A stretch of 64,000 nt of DNA from a virus: positions 16,470 to 80,469 of the IMG/VR virus record IMGVR_UViG_3300025010_000007. One strand, written 5' to 3'. The notes under the pieces are model-generated. The model had not been told where the DNA came from and searched no databases. It was given only the letters and a program-made list of their open reading frames with translations. Numbering within the stretch: position 1 is the stretch's first letter; each line of letters begins with the position of its first letter. Below are positions 63,577-64,000 of the stretch, piece after piece. The position numbers and the translations under genes are program-made.

Positions 63577-63730
63577 GCCTTTGACGGAAGAACTAATTCG
63601 CCGTAATCACTCAATTAAGTTTACGGATCAGGAGTGGTTAACAGTTCAGGGTCTGGCTGCTAAAAGTGGTATGGACGTGAGCAAGTATATTAGAAGTTTA
63701 ATTGAGAAGGAGATTGAGAATAATGACTAG
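63533..63730 (+). CDS. Ribbon-helix-helix protein B
   Basis: 65 residues, GGKRSNSGRKP at the N-terminus, then HSIKFTDQEWLTVQGLAAKS and DVSKYIRSLIEKEIENND. Paralogue of protein A. Overlaps the next gene at ATGA in the same way, so the RHH-plus-partner unit is duplicated. Confidence 0.7.
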   Translation: MTNKHGGKRSNSGRKPLTEELIRRNHSIKFTDQEWLTVQGLAAKSGMDVSKYIRSLIEKEIENND

Positions 63731-63974
63731 ACGAGAAATTAATAAGATTGCCAGCAGAATAAAAAAGGCCAACTTAGTAATTTGGGCAGCAATACATTAT
63801 GCCGAAGAAATCTACGGAATCATGGATAGTGCAACAGAAGAAGAAGTTAGGAAAATTTCTCTTAGACTAAAAGAAATTGATCAAGAAGTTTTAGCCGATC
63901 CGGAAACTTACGCCTTGTTCTTTCAAGAATACCAGGAAATGGCGAAAAAAATAGAGAAATATCAAAATAATTGA
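63723..63974 (+). CDS. Partner of RHH protein B, unknown
   Basis: 83 residues from ATG 63723. All-helical (NKIASRIKKANLVIWAAIHY, then EEEVRKISLRLKEIDQEVL). Unrelated to the partner of protein A, so the two RHH genes were duplicated without their partners. Confidence 0.6.
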   Translation: MTRREINKIASRIKKANLVIWAAIHYAEEIYGIMDSATEEEVRKISLRLKEIDQEVLADPETYALFFQEYQEMAKKIEKYQNN

Positions 63975-63978
63975 TAAT

Positions 63979-64000
63979 ACTAACCGCTTCGGCGGTTTTT
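63979..64000 (+). terminator. Terminator of the plasmid-like operon
   Basis: AACCGC TTCG GCGGTT followed by TTT at the window edge. Confidence 0.75.

Noticed and set aside
1-64000. Reverse transcriptase, lysis genes or ParA inside the window
   Set aside because: Looked for in all readable frames; none is present, so these parts of the inferred systems are placed outside the window.

Overview
The window is almost entirely the genome of a tailed, contractile-tail (myovirus, PBSX/XkdM-T-like) temperate phage of a spore-forming Firmicute. The AGGAGG-type ribosome sites, the Spo0E-like gene, Spo0H-type promoters and the protein styles suggest a clostridial host, perhaps the Desulfotomaculum/Peptococcaceae group; genus is not determined. 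Most genes lie on the minus strand. Read from high to low coordinates, they run from the immunity switch through replication and packaging to head and tail.

Layout. 1-9779: tail and baseplate genes in PBSX-like order, ending at the left edge in a truncated FGE/C-type-lectin tail protein whose last residues look like the variable region of a diversity-generating retroelement. 9833-15504: an accessory island inside the tail operon, with a lipoprotein, two paralogous convergent cassettes (small peptide plus multi-pass membrane protein), a nuclease-fold protein, a ParB-like protein and a RelE-like toxin pair. 15574-20309: tail chaperone with a programmed frameshift, tube, sheath and connectors. 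20315-29684: protease-capsid fusion, portal/MuF fusion carrying an intein, terminases. 29736-31968: membrane accessory genes and a sigma-like late regulator. 32056-46835: many small zinc-ribbon proteins, RusA, a large ParB with Cys-rich repeats, a C5 DNA methyltransferase with a repeat-filled recognition region, DnaB helicase, replication initiator with internal iteron-like repeats, Spo0E-like protein, clamp-like protein, metallopeptidase and PAPS-reductase-like protein. 46927-52040: fused Mre11-Rad50-type protein and a recombination gene set, followed by a tRNA-like element. 52170-55764: early regulators, divergent Cro/CI switch with four operators, and ImmA. 55856-58547: HsdR_N-like protein, small membrane peptide and tyrosine integrase. 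58566-58845: an att site with a tRNA-Ser 3' half flanked on both sides by integrase arm-type repeats. 58850-63974: a plasmid-like module (HerA/VirD4-like ATPase, several ribbon-helix-helix proteins with operators).

Three regulatory patterns cross the window. First, at least four accessory genes are preceded by near-consensus sigma-H (Spo0H) promoters with identical spacing, which would tie accessory gene expression to entry into stationary phase or sporulation. Second, four copies of a parS-like palindrome centred on CACGTG occur, one of them inside the large parB gene. Together with an att site that looks like an intact attP, this suggests an extrachromosomal (phage-plasmid) lifestyle or a tandem arrangement. 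Third, several genes seem to start at ATT or ATA codons. No lysis genes, reverse transcriptase or ParA are visible; they would have to lie outside the window.
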